A DNA stretch of 64,000 nt, taken from positions 124,001 to 188,000 of the forward strand of contig CAVZRO010000021.1 of assembly GCA_963777625.1 (NCBI GenBank), read 5' to 3'. The first letter of the stretch is position 1. Every line of letters begins with the position of its first letter. Both the position numbers and the translations under genes were made by a program. Source of the stretch: DATDIC01 sp963777625. Its GTDB lineage: Bacteria > Pseudomonadota > Alphaproteobacteria > Acetobacterales > Acetobacteraceae. Of this stretch, positions 36,822 to 44,775 are shown one piece after another. The notes under the pieces are model-generated. The model did not search any database. It was given only the letters and a program-made list of their open reading frames with translations, and was not told the DNA's origin.

Positions 36822-36846
36822 CCTCTCCCGCTCTTGGCGGGAGAGG
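36822..36846. repeat. Perfect 10-bp palindrome after corC, part of a dispersed-looking repeat
   Basis: CCTCTCCCGC, five-base loop, GCGGGAGAGG, starting 8 bp after the corC stop. It is followed by CGCCCGCGCAGCGGGCGGG and then TGAGGG. I recognise this combination as a type of intergenic palindromic repeat common in high-G+C proteobacteria. There is no run of T, so it is not a classical rho-independent terminator, though it could protect the 3' end of the corC transcript. Only one copy lies in this window. Confidence 0.7.
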
Positions 36847-36941
36847 TCGCCCGCGCAGCGGGCGGGTGAGGGTGCGACCAGGGCAATCGGGCGCCTGACC
36901 GCTTCAAACCGGAGCAGTCATGCTGTAGGGTTGCCGACCTC

Positions 36942-37012
36942 GCGGGTGTAGCTCAATGGTAGAGCCCCAGCCTTCCAAGCTGGTTGTGCGGGTTCGATCC
37001 CCGTCACCCGCT
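36942..37012 (+). tRNA. tRNA-Gly (anticodon TCC)
   Basis: Cloverleaf with acceptor stem GCGGGTG/CACCCGC, D-arm from AGCTCAATGGTAGAGC, anticodon stem-loop CCAGC-CTTCCAA-GCTGG with anticodon TCC, and T-arm GCGGGTTCGATCCCCGT. The discriminator is T; the next bases are CCG, so the terminal CCA is not encoded. It lies about 127 bp after corC and about 97 bp before tRNA-Trp in the same direction. Confidence 0.95.
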
Positions 37013-37109
37013 CCGGCCCGTACTTGACACCGACGCTGCCCAAGCCTTTCTACGCCGTTCCCGCACCCACGGACACGTGTCTTTGGCGCGGGTCGCACGT
37101 TTGGCGTGC

Positions 37110-37186
37110 AGGGGTGTAGCTCAATTGGCTAGAGCGCCGGTCTCCAAAACCGGAGGCTGGGGGTTCGAGACCCTCCACCCCTGCCA
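37110..37186 (+). tRNA. tRNA-Trp (anticodon CCA)
   Basis: Acceptor stem AGGGGTG/CACCCCT, D-arm TAGCTCAATTGGCTAGAGC, anticodon stem-loop CCGGT-CTCCAAA-ACCGG with anticodon CCA, T-arm GGGGGTTCGAGACCCTC, discriminator G and an encoded CCA end. The tRNA-Trp then secE then nusG order is conserved in many bacteria, and co-transcription with secE is likely, although two hairpins lie between them here. Confidence 0.97.
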
Positions 37187-37201
37187 GCCCCCGGGCAGAC
37201 T

Positions 37202-37298
37202 GGTATACCCTGAATCCGCAGGATTCTGGGTATACCGCGCGCAGGGTTGGTGTGGCGGCTGCGCGAAATCAAGACTCACCCGACTTCCTGCGGAAGTC
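37202..37298 (+). repeat. Two related hairpins between tRNA-Trp and secE
   Basis: Hairpin 1: GGTATACCCTGAATCC (37202-37217), loop GCA, then GGATTCTGGGTATACC (37221-37236); 15 of 16 pairs match. Hairpin 2: GACTTCC (37282-37288), loop TGC, GGAAGTC (37292-37298), a perfect 7-bp stem. The 3' arm of each is followed by a similar string (GGGTATACCGCG and CTGGTATATCGCGG), so they look like diverged tandem copies. No T run follows either. They may be processing signals separating tRNA-Trp from the secE mRNA, or binding sites; function unknown. Confidence 0.7.
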
Positions 37299-37325
37299 TG
37301 GTATATCGCGGAGAACTCGGCAAAG

Positions 37326-37529
37326 GTGACTGGCGTGGCGGTGGAACCGGCAAAGTTCGTGCGTGAGGTCAGGGCGGAGGTGGCGCGTGTCACCTGGCCG
37401 TCCCGCAAAGAGACGATGGTAACCACTGGCCTGGTGCTCGGAATGGTGGCGCTGGCGGCGGTATTTTTCTTTTGCGTTGATCAGGTTATCGGAATCGCCG
37501 TGCGGGCATTGTTCGGCGCCTGGGGTTGA
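37326..37529 (+). CDS. secE: SecE preprotein translocase subunit
   Basis: Small single-span subunit of the SecYEG channel. PAKFVREVRAEVARVTWPSR is the conserved amphipathic helix, KETMVTTGLVLGMVALAAVF begins the membrane span and FFFCVDQVIGIAV completes it. With GTG 37326 it has 67 residues, the normal alphaproteobacterial length. GTG codons at 37335 and 37341 are alternative starts. The frame is open back into the tRNA, but that part cannot be coding. nusG follows after about 11 bp. Confidence 0.92.
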   Translation: MTGVAVEPAKFVREVRAEVARVTWPSRKETMVTTGLVLGMVALAAVFFFCVDQVIGIAVRALFGAWG

Positions 37530-37540
37530 GGAGGCTGATG

Positions 37541-38071
37541 ATGGCCAAGCGCTGGTATGTCGTGCACGTCTATTCCGGCTTCGAGAAAAAGATCGCGCAG
37601 CAGATCAAGGAGCAGGCAGCCCAGAAGGGCCTGGCGGATCAGATCGACGACGTTCTGGTGCCGGCCGAGGAAGTGGTAGAGCTCCGCCGTGGCCAGAAGG
37701 TGAACGCCGAACGCAAATTCTTCCCCGGCTATGTGCTGGTGAAGATGGACCTCACCGACGACGCCTGGCACCTGGTCAAGAACACGCCCAAGGTCACCGG
37801 ATTCCTTGGCAGCCGCACCCGGCCGTCGCCGATCACCGAGGCCGAAGCGGAACGGATCATGAAGCAGACGCAGGAAGGCGTGGAGCACCCACGCCCGTCC
37901 GTCCTGTTCGAGGTGGGCGAGCAGGTACGCGTGGCAGACGGCCCGTTCACCAGCTTCAACGGCACCGTCGAGGAAGTGGACGAGGAAAAGGGCCGCGTGA
38001 AGGTCAGCGTGTCGATCTTCGGGCGCTCTACGCCTGTCGAGCTGGAGTACAGCCAGGTGGAGAAAGTATAG
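37541..38071 (+). CDS. nusG: Transcription termination/antitermination protein NusG
   Basis: NusG couples RNA polymerase to Rho or to the ribosome. 176 residues: the N-terminal NGN domain starts MAKRWYVVHVYSGFEKKIAQ and contains FFPGYVLVKMDLTDDAWHLV; the C-terminal KOW domain has VRVADGPFTSFNGTVEEVDE. A GAGGAGG site lies 7-8 bp before ATG 37541; ATG 37538 is also possible. Unusually, no rplK-rplA-rplJ-rplL-rpoB genes follow; the next gene is on the opposite strand 15 bp away. Confidence 0.95.
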   Translation: MAKRWYVVHVYSGFEKKIAQQIKEQAAQKGLADQIDDVLVPAEEVVELRRGQKVNAERKFFPGYVLVKMDLTDDAWHLVKNTPKVTGFLGSRTRPSPITEAEAERIMKQTQEGVEHPRPSVLFEVGEQVRVADGPFTSFNGTVEEVDEEKGRVKVSVSIFGRSTPVELEYSQVEKV

Positions 38072-38086
38072 GCACGGCTTCGCTCT

Positions 38087-39781
38087 TTATAGCCGATTGC
38101 CGACCGGGGGCGAAGCGAGCCGGGCTTGAATCGCGGCGGTAAGCTCCGCACGCCGCGCCCACAATGAACGGTACCACGCGATGCGCGGTGCCACCTGATA
38201 GGCCAGCATACGCTCTTCGCTTACATAGTCCCTGGCCGCCTCCCCGACCGCCTGGGCCAGGCCCGGCATCGAGAGCAGACGCAGCAGGCGGTCGCGTAGC
38301 TGACCCGCGTTGTTGAACAGCAGTCCGGTGCGGCCATCCTCGATGGTGTCAGCGTAGACAACCGGGCTAGCCAGAGACGCAACCCGGCACGCCGCCGCCT
38401 CGATGAATTTCAGGTCTGATTTCGTGCGGTTGAACGGCGTGTCGGACAGCGGCATAAGGGCGATCTCGCTCTGCCCCAGCAATGTCATATACGTGTCATG
38501 GTCGCAGGTCGGCGTGAACCGCTTGTGCGGCGTCTGCAAGGCGGCAAAGAACGCATTGTCGTGCACGACCTGGAAGCGCAGGCGATCACCGACCGCCGCC
38601 GCCACCGAATTCAGTGTGGGCATCAGCGGCTCCCAGTCGGCCTCACGGTTCAGCGCGCCGAAGAACAGCGTCATGCCGTTGGGATCGGTAAAATTCCTCG
38701 GCTCCGGCAGGACGCGGATAGCATTGGGAAAGACCATCACTTCCGGATTGCGGGTCCGCAGAACCTCCGCCAGCGCCGGCGTGCTCGTCTGCACCGCGTG
38801 GACGCCGCGGAACGTCAGGTGCTCACTGCCCTGCATGACGCGAAAATAATCCGGGTGGTCGTCGAACTCCGTCACCACCACCCATCCCTCGGCAAACAGG
38901 CGCTGCAGCATCTCGACGCCGCGCGCTCCGCCCAGCGCCGCGCGGTGCAGGATGCAGATGCGCGGTGCGTCCGGCTCGGTCGCCGGCATCTCGGGCGGGG
39001 TCACCAGATGCGTTGCCACCGACGGGTCGGTCGCCATCGCCCGCAGCGGATAGACGACGCGGACATGCGAAACCCCGCCCACCGGCTCCAGCATGGAGCT
39101 GGCGATCGTCAGCCGCGGCTGGGCCTGCCGGCGGGCGCGCCAGACGTACTGCAGCGGCGCGGCCCGGGTAAGATATTCCTGCGGGTCGGCGCCCATCGCC
39201 CGCAACGCCGGCGTGACAGCAGTGACGAAGCTCCGCGCCTGCTCCTGGTCGAACACGCGCGGATGCACGTCGCACAGCGTAAGGCCAGTCGCCACCAGCG
39301 TGCGGCGCATGCTCTCCAGGCTGAACCAGCGCAGATGCGTCTCGTCCAGCAGCCCGCTTGGCTCGTACTCCCAGGTTCCGCGCAGTAGCCGGGCGGCGAA
39401 ACTCCAGTGCTCGACATTCGGGATACAGATCAGCACCGTTCCATTGTCCGCCAGCGCAGCCATGTGGCGCCGCAGCAGCGTCCAGGGGTCGCGCAGATGT
39501 TCCAGCACGTCGCCGTAAATGATGCAGTCGATCCCATCGGAAAGCTCAAACGGCAGCGGGTCCGCCTCCACATCCACGTTCGCCACCTGATCGAGGCGCT
39601 CCGCAGCGATCGCGGCAGCCTCCGCATCGCGGTCGATGCCGAGCAGGATCGCGCGAGGGTTGCATCGTCGATAGGCAGCACCCAGCGATGCGGTGCCGCA
39701 CCCCACGTCGAGCACCACCTGCGCGTCGAGCGGGATGCGGTCGAGCAGATCGACGTTCGGCAGGTCTGGATAGGACGACAC
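38087..39781 (-). CDS. Methyltransferase-glycosyltransferase fusion protein
   Basis: 564 residues with two domains. Residues 1-200 are a class I SAM-dependent methyltransferase (VVLDVGCGTASLGAAYRR motif I, then DCIIYGDVLEHLRDPWTLLR). Residues about 215-550 resemble a GT4-like glycosyltransferase without a clear catalytic signature: ILHRAALGGARGVEMLQRLF, WVVVTEFDDHPDYF, an acceptor-site-like NRTKSDLKFIEAAACRVASL and a C-terminal helix. Such fusions occur in surface polysaccharide or glycoprotein loci. No other glycan genes are nearby, so the acceptor is unknown. It ends 15 bp from nusG, facing it, and has its own promoter region upstream. Confidence 0.8.
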   Translation of the reverse strand: MSSYPDLPNVDLLDRIPLDAQVVLDVGCGTASLGAAYRRCNPRAILLGIDRDAEAAAIAAERLDQVANVDVEADPLPFELSDGIDCIIYGDVLEHLRDPWTLLRRHMAALADNGTVLICIPNVEHWSFAARLLRGTWEYEPSGLLDETHLRWFSLESMRRTLVATGLTLCDVHPRVFDQEQARSFVTAVTPALRAMGADPQEYLTRAAPLQYVWRARRQAQPRLTIASSMLEPVGGVSHVRVVYPLRAMATDPSVATHLVTPPEMPATEPDAPRICILHRAALGGARGVEMLQRLFAEGWVVVTEFDDHPDYFRVMQGSEHLTFRGVHAVQTSTPALAEVLRTRNPEVMVFPNAIRVLPEPRNFTDPNGMTLFFGALNREADWEPLMPTLNSVAAAVGDRLRFQVVHDNAFFAALQTPHKRFTPTCDHDTYMTLLGQSEIALMPLSDTPFNRTKSDLKFIEAAACRVASLASPVVYADTIEDGRTGLLFNNAGQLRDRLLRLLSMPGLAQAVGEAARDYVSEERMLAYQVAPRIAWYRSLWARRAELTAAIQARLASPPVGNRL

Positions 39782-39974
39782 GCGAAGCTCCGGGGACAGG
39801 TTCGTGGTTGCAAGCTGTCAGCGGGCTGCGTGAGACGCAAGTAAACTACCGCCCGACCCAGGTGTGGCAGCCACGCTGGCCCGCCATGCGGCGGTCACGC
39901 TTGAAGCCACCGGGCTTTCTTCCTACGGTGCATTGACGGCGTGCGGCCCAACCTTCAATAACGGCCCCCCGGTG

Positions 39975-41777
39975 ATGGAGACTCCAAGTTTGCGGCCGAC
40001 CGATATTCAAGACCCTGACTATTTCCACAAAGTCGTGGACTGTCAGTGGGCCTGTCCGGCACACACGCCGGTACCGGAATACATCCGGCTTATTGCGGCG
40101 CAGCGATATGCCGATGCCTACATGGTCAATTGGCAGTCGAATGTCTTTCCGGGAATACTGGGCCGTACTTGTGACCGCCCCTGCGAACCCGCCTGCCGTC
40201 GCGGCCGCGTCGAAGACGAGCCGGTAGCGATCTGCCGGCTCAAACGGGTCGCGGCAGACTACAAAGGTGATATCCGCGGGCGGCTGCCGCGGCCTGCTGC
40301 ACAGGCGAACGGTAAGACGGTCGCGCTGATCGGGGCCGGGCCGGCTTCGCTAACCGTGGCACGTGATCTTGCGCCGCTGGGATACCACTGTGTCGTGTTC
40401 GATGCAGATTCGCGCGCCGGCGGCATGATCCGGAGCCAGATCCCGAAATTCCGCCTGCCGGAGGAGGTTATCGACGAAGAGGTTGGCTATATCGTCGATC
40501 TCGGGATCGAGACCAGGCTCGGACAGCGCGTCGACAGCCTGAAGGCTATGCTCGCTGAAACCTATGACGCCGTATTTGTCGGCTCCGGCGCTCCCCGTGG
40601 CCGTGATCTGGCGATCCCCGGCCGGCAGGAGGCGGCGGCTAACATTCACATCGGCATCGACTGGCTGTCTTCGGTTTCATTCGGGCATATCAGCCGGATC
40701 GGCCGCCGCGTCATCGTGCTGGGCGGCGGCAATACGGCGATGGATTGCTGCCGGTCGGCGCGACGGCTCGGCGGCGACGACGTGAAGGTGATCGTCCGTT
40801 CCGGGTTTGAGGAAATGAAAGCATCCCCCTGGGAAAAGCAGGATGCGATCCGCGAAGACATCCCGATCCTGAACTATCTTGTGCCGACGTCATTCGTTCA
40901 CGCCGGGGGGCGGCTGACCGGCATGACGTTCCAGAAGGTCAAGGCCGAGTATGACGCCAAAGGCCGCCGCCGGCTGGTGCCGACCGGCGAGCCGGAACAA
41001 CATTTCCCATGCGACGATGTCCTGGTCGCCGTCGGTCAGGAAAATGCGTTTCCCTGGATCGAACGGGATATCGGCATCACGTTCGACCAATGGGATATGC
41101 CCGTCGTTGACCAGGCGACCATGCAGTCCAGCCACCCGCGAGTGTTCTTCGGCGGTGATGCTGCGTTCGGCCCGAAAAACATCATCTGGGCAGTCGCCCA
41201 CGGTCACCAGGCCGCCATCTCCATTCATCAGCTTTGCCAGGGCGAGGACGTAAATAACCGCCCACCGCCGATGGTGACACTGATGAGCCAGAAGATGGGC
41301 ATTCACGAATGGAGCTACGACAACGATATCTCGCTGGATCGCCGCTACGCCGTTCCGCACAAGGACAAGGCGATCGCGCTGCGGGACATCAAGGCGGAGG
41401 TCGAGCTGGGCTTCGATGACCGGCTCGCCTACAAGGAAGCCGAGCGCTGCCTGAACTGCGACGTGCAGACGGTGTTCTCTGACGCGCTATGTATCGAATG
41501 TGACGCCTGCGTCGATATCTGCCCGGTGGATTGCATCACCTTCACCGAGAATGGCAACGAAGCGGAGCTGCGCATCCGGCTGAGCGCGCCGGCGCACAAC
41601 ACCACGCAGGCGCTCTACGTCTCCGGCCCGCTCAAGACCGGGCGGGTGATGGTGAAGGATGAGGATGTGTGCCTTCACTGCGGCCTGTGCGCCGAGCGTT
41701 GTCCAACCGGTGCCTGGGACATGCAGCGGTTTCTTCTCGATGTGGCACAGGCGGAGCAGGCATGCTGCAATCACTGA
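39975..41777 (+). CDS. GltD-like FAD/NAD(P) oxidoreductase with C-terminal ferredoxin domain, 2-oxoacid oxidoreductase partner
   Basis: 600 residues from ATG 39975. The N-terminus has the GltD-type Fe-S region (CQWACPAH at 23-30, CDRPCEPACRR at 66-76). Next come an FAD-binding Rossmann fold (VALIGAGPASLTVARDL), a second nucleotide-binding fold (VIVLGGGNTAMDC) for NAD(P)H, and a C-terminal 2x[4Fe-4S] ferredoxin-like part (CIECDACVDICPVDC and CLHCGLCAERCP). It overlaps korA by 16 bp. In this setting it probably passes electrons between NAD(P)H and the KorAB enzyme, replacing a free ferredoxin. An earlier in-frame ATG at 39864 adds 37 unconserved residues. A poor ribosome site makes the start moderately certain. 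Confidence 0.85.
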   Translation: METPSLRPTDIQDPDYFHKVVDCQWACPAHTPVPEYIRLIAAQRYADAYMVNWQSNVFPGILGRTCDRPCEPACRRGRVEDEPVAICRLKRVAADYKGDIRGRLPRPAAQANGKTVALIGAGPASLTVARDLAPLGYHCVVFDADSRAGGMIRSQIPKFRLPEEVIDEEVGYIVDLGIETRLGQRVDSLKAMLAETYDAVFVGSGAPRGRDLAIPGRQEAAANIHIGIDWLSSVSFGHISRIGRRVIVLGGGNTAMDCCRSARRLGGDDVKVIVRSGFEEMKASPWEKQDAIREDIPILNYLVPTSFVHAGGRLTGMTFQKVKAEYDAKGRRRLVPTGEPEQHFPCDDVLVAVGQENAFPWIERDIGITFDQWDMPVVDQATMQSSHPRVFFGGDAAFGPKNIIWAVAHGHQAAISIHQLCQGEDVNNRPPPMVTLMSQKMGIHEWSYDNDISLDRRYAVPHKDKAIALRDIKAEVELGFDDRLAYKEAERCLNCDVQTVFSDALCIECDACVDICPVDCITFTENGNEAELRIRLSAPAHNTTQALYVSGPLKTGRVMVKDEDVCLHCGLCAERCPTGAWDMQRFLLDVAQAEQACCNH

Positions 41778-43621
41778 TACACGTTGACGGACAGCAGCGA
41801 GTTAACGATTTCGTCGTCAAGTTCGCCAATGTGAACGGCTCGGGATCGGCCAGCGCCAACACGCTGTTCGCCAAGTCGATCCTCCGCATGGGCGTGCCGG
41901 TCGCACCGCGCAACATATTCCCCTCCAACATCCAGGGGCTGCCGACCTGGTACGAGGTGCGGGTGTCGGAAGCCGGGCATCTCGGCGCGCGCGGCGGCGT
42001 CGATCTGATGGTCGCGATGAACCCGCAGACATGGGACAAGGACGTCGCGTCGATCGAGCCGGGCGGATACCTGTTCTACGACTCCACCAAGCCGCTGCCG
42101 GACTTGAAGTTCCGCCACGATATCGTCGTGATCGGCATGCCGCTGACCGAGCTGTGCAATCGCCAGTACTCGGACACGCGTCAGCGGCAGTTGTTCAAGA
42201 ACATCATCTATGTCGGCGCGCTGTCGGCGTTGCTGGACATGGATGTCGCCGTTGTCGAACAGCTTCTCGGCGAGCAGTTCCGTGGCAAGGACAAGCTCAT
42301 CCAGCCCAATATCCACGCCCTGCACATGGGCCGCGACTACGCGCTGGAGCACCTGCAATGCCCGATCGGACTACGCGTGCGGCGCGCCGACACGGTGGGC
42401 GACCGCGTCTCGATCGACGGCAACAGCGCGGCGGCGCTGGGGGCCGTGTATGGCGGCGCGACCGTCGCGGCGTGGTACCCGATCACGCCGTCCTCGTCGC
42501 TGGCCGAAGCATTCACCCGTTATTGCAGCCGCTACCGCGTGGATAAGGAAACTGGCCGGAACCGGTTCGCCATCATCCAGGCGGAAGACGAGCTGGCATC
42601 GATCGGCATCGTCATCGGGGCCGCGTGGAACGGGGCGCGCGCCTTCACCGCGACCTCGGGTCCGGGCATTTCACTGATGCAGGAGTTCTTCGGCCTTGCC
42701 TACTTCGCCGAGATTCCCGCCGTCGTTTTCGATGTGCAGCGCGCCGGCCCCTCCACCGGCATGCCGACGCGCACCCAGCAATGCGACGTGCTGAGCTGCG
42801 CCTACGCGTCGCATGGCGATACCAAGCACGTGCTGCTGTTCCCCGAAGACCCACACGAATGCTTCACCATGGGCGCGCAGGCGTTCGATCTGGCGGATCG
42901 TCTGCAAACCCCGGTCTTCGTCCTGCTCGATCTCGATATCGGCATGAACGAACGGCTGTGCGCACCGCTGACATGGGACGACGCCCGGCAGATGGACCGC
43001 GGCAAGATCATGACTGCGGAAGAGCTGGAAGCCGGCAAGGATTTCGGCCGCTATTTGGACGTGGACGGCGACGGCATCCCCTATCGCACCTATCCGGGCA
43101 CACACCCGACCCGCGGCGCCTACTTCACGCGTGGCACCTCCAAGGACCGCTACGCCCGCTACACAGAGGAAGGCGCCGCCTATGCCGACAACGTGCAGCG
43201 ACTGCTGCGGAAATTCGGAACCGCGCAGCAGCTCGTACCGGCGCCCGTGGTGCGGCAAGCGTCGGAACCGACGCGACTGGGCGTGATCTATTACGGCTCG
43301 ACCAGCCCGGCCATGTCCGAAGCGGACGATCTTCTCGCCGAGCAGGGGATTGCGCTCGACATGCTGCGGGTGCGGGGATTTCCGTTCAACGACGACGTCC
43401 GCGACTTCATCGCCGATCATGAACAGGTGTTCGTGGTCGAGCAGAACCGCGACGGCCAGCTCCGCATCCTGTTAATCAACGAGCTTGAGATCGATCCGGC
43501 ACGGCTCGTACCCATCCTGCACTATGACGGCGCACCGATCACTGCGCGCTTCATCTCCGGAGCGATTGCGGAACGCATCGGCGCGCTGAATGTCGTCCCG
43601 TTCCGCAAGGCCGTGCCATGA
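41762..43621 (+). CDS. korA: 2-oxoacid:acceptor oxidoreductase, fused gamma-alpha subunit
   Basis: 619 residues. The first ~200 (GSGSASANTLFAKSILRMGV, EVRVSEAGHLGARGGVDLMV) are the gamma domain, and the rest is the alpha/pyrimidine-binding part with AWYPITPSSSLAEAFTRYC and AEDELASIGIVIGAAWNGAR. This gamma-alpha fusion is the two-subunit KorAB-type architecture of 2-oxoacid:ferredoxin oxidoreductases, which oxidatively decarboxylate 2-oxoacids to acyl-CoA, or run in reverse with strong reductant. The substrate (2-oxoglutarate or another) is not proven by the motif. ATG 41762 overlaps the upstream gene by 16 bp, and its stop overlaps korB by 4 bp (ATGA). Confidence 0.85.
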   Translation: MLQSLIHVDGQQRVNDFVVKFANVNGSGSASANTLFAKSILRMGVPVAPRNIFPSNIQGLPTWYEVRVSEAGHLGARGGVDLMVAMNPQTWDKDVASIEPGGYLFYDSTKPLPDLKFRHDIVVIGMPLTELCNRQYSDTRQRQLFKNIIYVGALSALLDMDVAVVEQLLGEQFRGKDKLIQPNIHALHMGRDYALEHLQCPIGLRVRRADTVGDRVSIDGNSAAALGAVYGGATVAAWYPITPSSSLAEAFTRYCSRYRVDKETGRNRFAIIQAEDELASIGIVIGAAWNGARAFTATSGPGISLMQEFFGLAYFAEIPAVVFDVQRAGPSTGMPTRTQQCDVLSCAYASHGDTKHVLLFPEDPHECFTMGAQAFDLADRLQTPVFVLLDLDIGMNERLCAPLTWDDARQMDRGKIMTAEELEAGKDFGRYLDVDGDGIPYRTYPGTHPTRGAYFTRGTSKDRYARYTEEGAAYADNVQRLLRKFGTAQQLVPAPVVRQASEPTRLGVIYYGSTSPAMSEADDLLAEQGIALDMLRVRGFPFNDDVRDFIADHEQVFVVEQNRDGQLRILLINELEIDPARLVPILHYDGAPITARFISGAIAERIGALNVVPFRKAVP

Positions 43622-44673
43622 CCTTTATTCCCAAGCCGAAGCTGCATCATCCCGACCTGGCGACCAACGCGCTGGGCTTCACCCGACGTGACTACGAGGG
43701 GGCGATATCGACGCTGTGCGCCGGCTGCGGCCATGATTCGATCAGCGCCGCCATCGTGCGCGCCTGCTTCGAGCTGGGCCTGCCGCCGCATCGCATCGCC
43801 AAGCTGTCCGGCATCGGCTGCTCATCCAAGACGCCGACGTATTTTCTCGGCGCCTCGCACGGGTTCAATTCGGTGCACGGGCGCATGCCGTCGGTGCTGA
43901 CAGGCGCCAACCTGGCCAACCGCGACCTGATCTATATGGGCGTGTCCGGGGACGGCGATTCTGCGTCCATCGGGCTCGGCCAGTTCGCCCACGTCATGCG
44001 GCGCGGCGTGAACATGGTCTATATCGTCGAAAATAACGGCGTCTATGGCCTCACCAAGGGCCAGTTTTCGGCCACCTCCGACAAGGGGGCCAAATCGAAA
44101 CGCGGCGTGGTGAACAAGGATGCCGCGATCGACCTGGTCGGGCTTGCCTTGCAGCTCGGCGCCACCTTCGTCGCCCGTAGCTTTTCCGGTGACAAGGCGC
44201 AACTCGTGCCGCTCATCAAGGCGGCGATCGAGCATCAGGGCGCAGCGTTCATCGACTGCATTTCTCCATGTGTCGCCTTCAACAATCATGAAGGATCGCA
44301 CAAGAGTTTCGACTATGTGCGAGCCCACAATGAAGCCGTGAATTTTCTCGACGTGATCACCGCCCGCGATGAGATCACCGTCGATTACGCCCCCGGCTCA
44401 GTGGAGATCGTGCGCCAGCACGACGGTTCGCTGATCCGGCTGCGCAAGCTGGCCGACGAATACGACGTTCAGGACCGCGTCGTTGCGATGAACTACCTGC
44501 AGCAACGCGAGGCTGTGGGAGAAATCGTGACCGGCCTGCTCTACCTCGATCCTGACCCCGAAGACCTGCACCAGCACCTGAACACGGTGGAAACGCCGTT
44601 CAACGAACTCGACGAAGCGGCGCTGATCCCTGGCGCCGCAGCGCTCAACCGGCTGAACGCCAGCCTACGCTGA
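43618..44673 (+). CDS. korB: 2-oxoacid:acceptor oxidoreductase, beta subunit (TPP-binding)
   Basis: 351 residues, catalytic subunit binding thiamine diphosphate and one [4Fe-4S] cluster. The TPP motif is GDGDSASIG (111-119) ending at ENNGVYGLTKGQ (138-149). Cysteines at 34, 37, 68 and 218 are in the positions used for the cluster in KorB/PorB proteins. SHKSFDYVRAHNEAVNFLDV near residues 230-250 is typical of the longer beta subunits. It overlaps korA by ATGA and is the last gene of a three-gene operon. It converges on ppdK with a hairpin-rich 100-bp gap. Confidence 0.87.
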   Translation: MTFIPKPKLHHPDLATNALGFTRRDYEGAISTLCAGCGHDSISAAIVRACFELGLPPHRIAKLSGIGCSSKTPTYFLGASHGFNSVHGRMPSVLTGANLANRDLIYMGVSGDGDSASIGLGQFAHVMRRGVNMVYIVENNGVYGLTKGQFSATSDKGAKSKRGVVNKDAAIDLVGLALQLGATFVARSFSGDKAQLVPLIKAAIEHQGAAFIDCISPCVAFNNHEGSHKSFDYVRAHNEAVNFLDVITARDEITVDYAPGSVEIVRQHDGSLIRLRKLADEYDVQDRVVAMNYLQQREAVGEIVTGLLYLDPDPEDLHQHLNTVETPFNELDEAALIPGAAALNRLNASLR

Positions 44674-44750
44674 TTACCAAGCGTGATCGCTTGAGGCGCC
44701 CTCGCCAGAAAGCGTGAATCACGCGCTTGAATGAAATCTAAGCTCATGAT

Positions 44751-44767
44751 CGCTTCGTCGCGAAGCG
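44751..44767. terminator. Hairpin between convergent korB and ppdK
   Basis: CGCTTCG, loop TCG, CGAAGCG: a perfect 7-bp stem midway between the korB stop (44673) and the ppdK stop (44776). Two weaker inverted repeats lie just before it (AAGCG-TGAT-CGCTT near 44679, and GCGTG-AAT-CACGC near 44712). None has a good T run, so intrinsic termination is uncertain. Position between converging operons suggests a bidirectional 3'-end signal. Confidence 0.5.
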
Positions 44768-44775
44768 TTCATGCG

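Noticed and set aside
36822..36846. Palindrome after corC as a rho-independent terminator
   Set aside because: No T run follows; better explained as a dispersed palindromic repeat.
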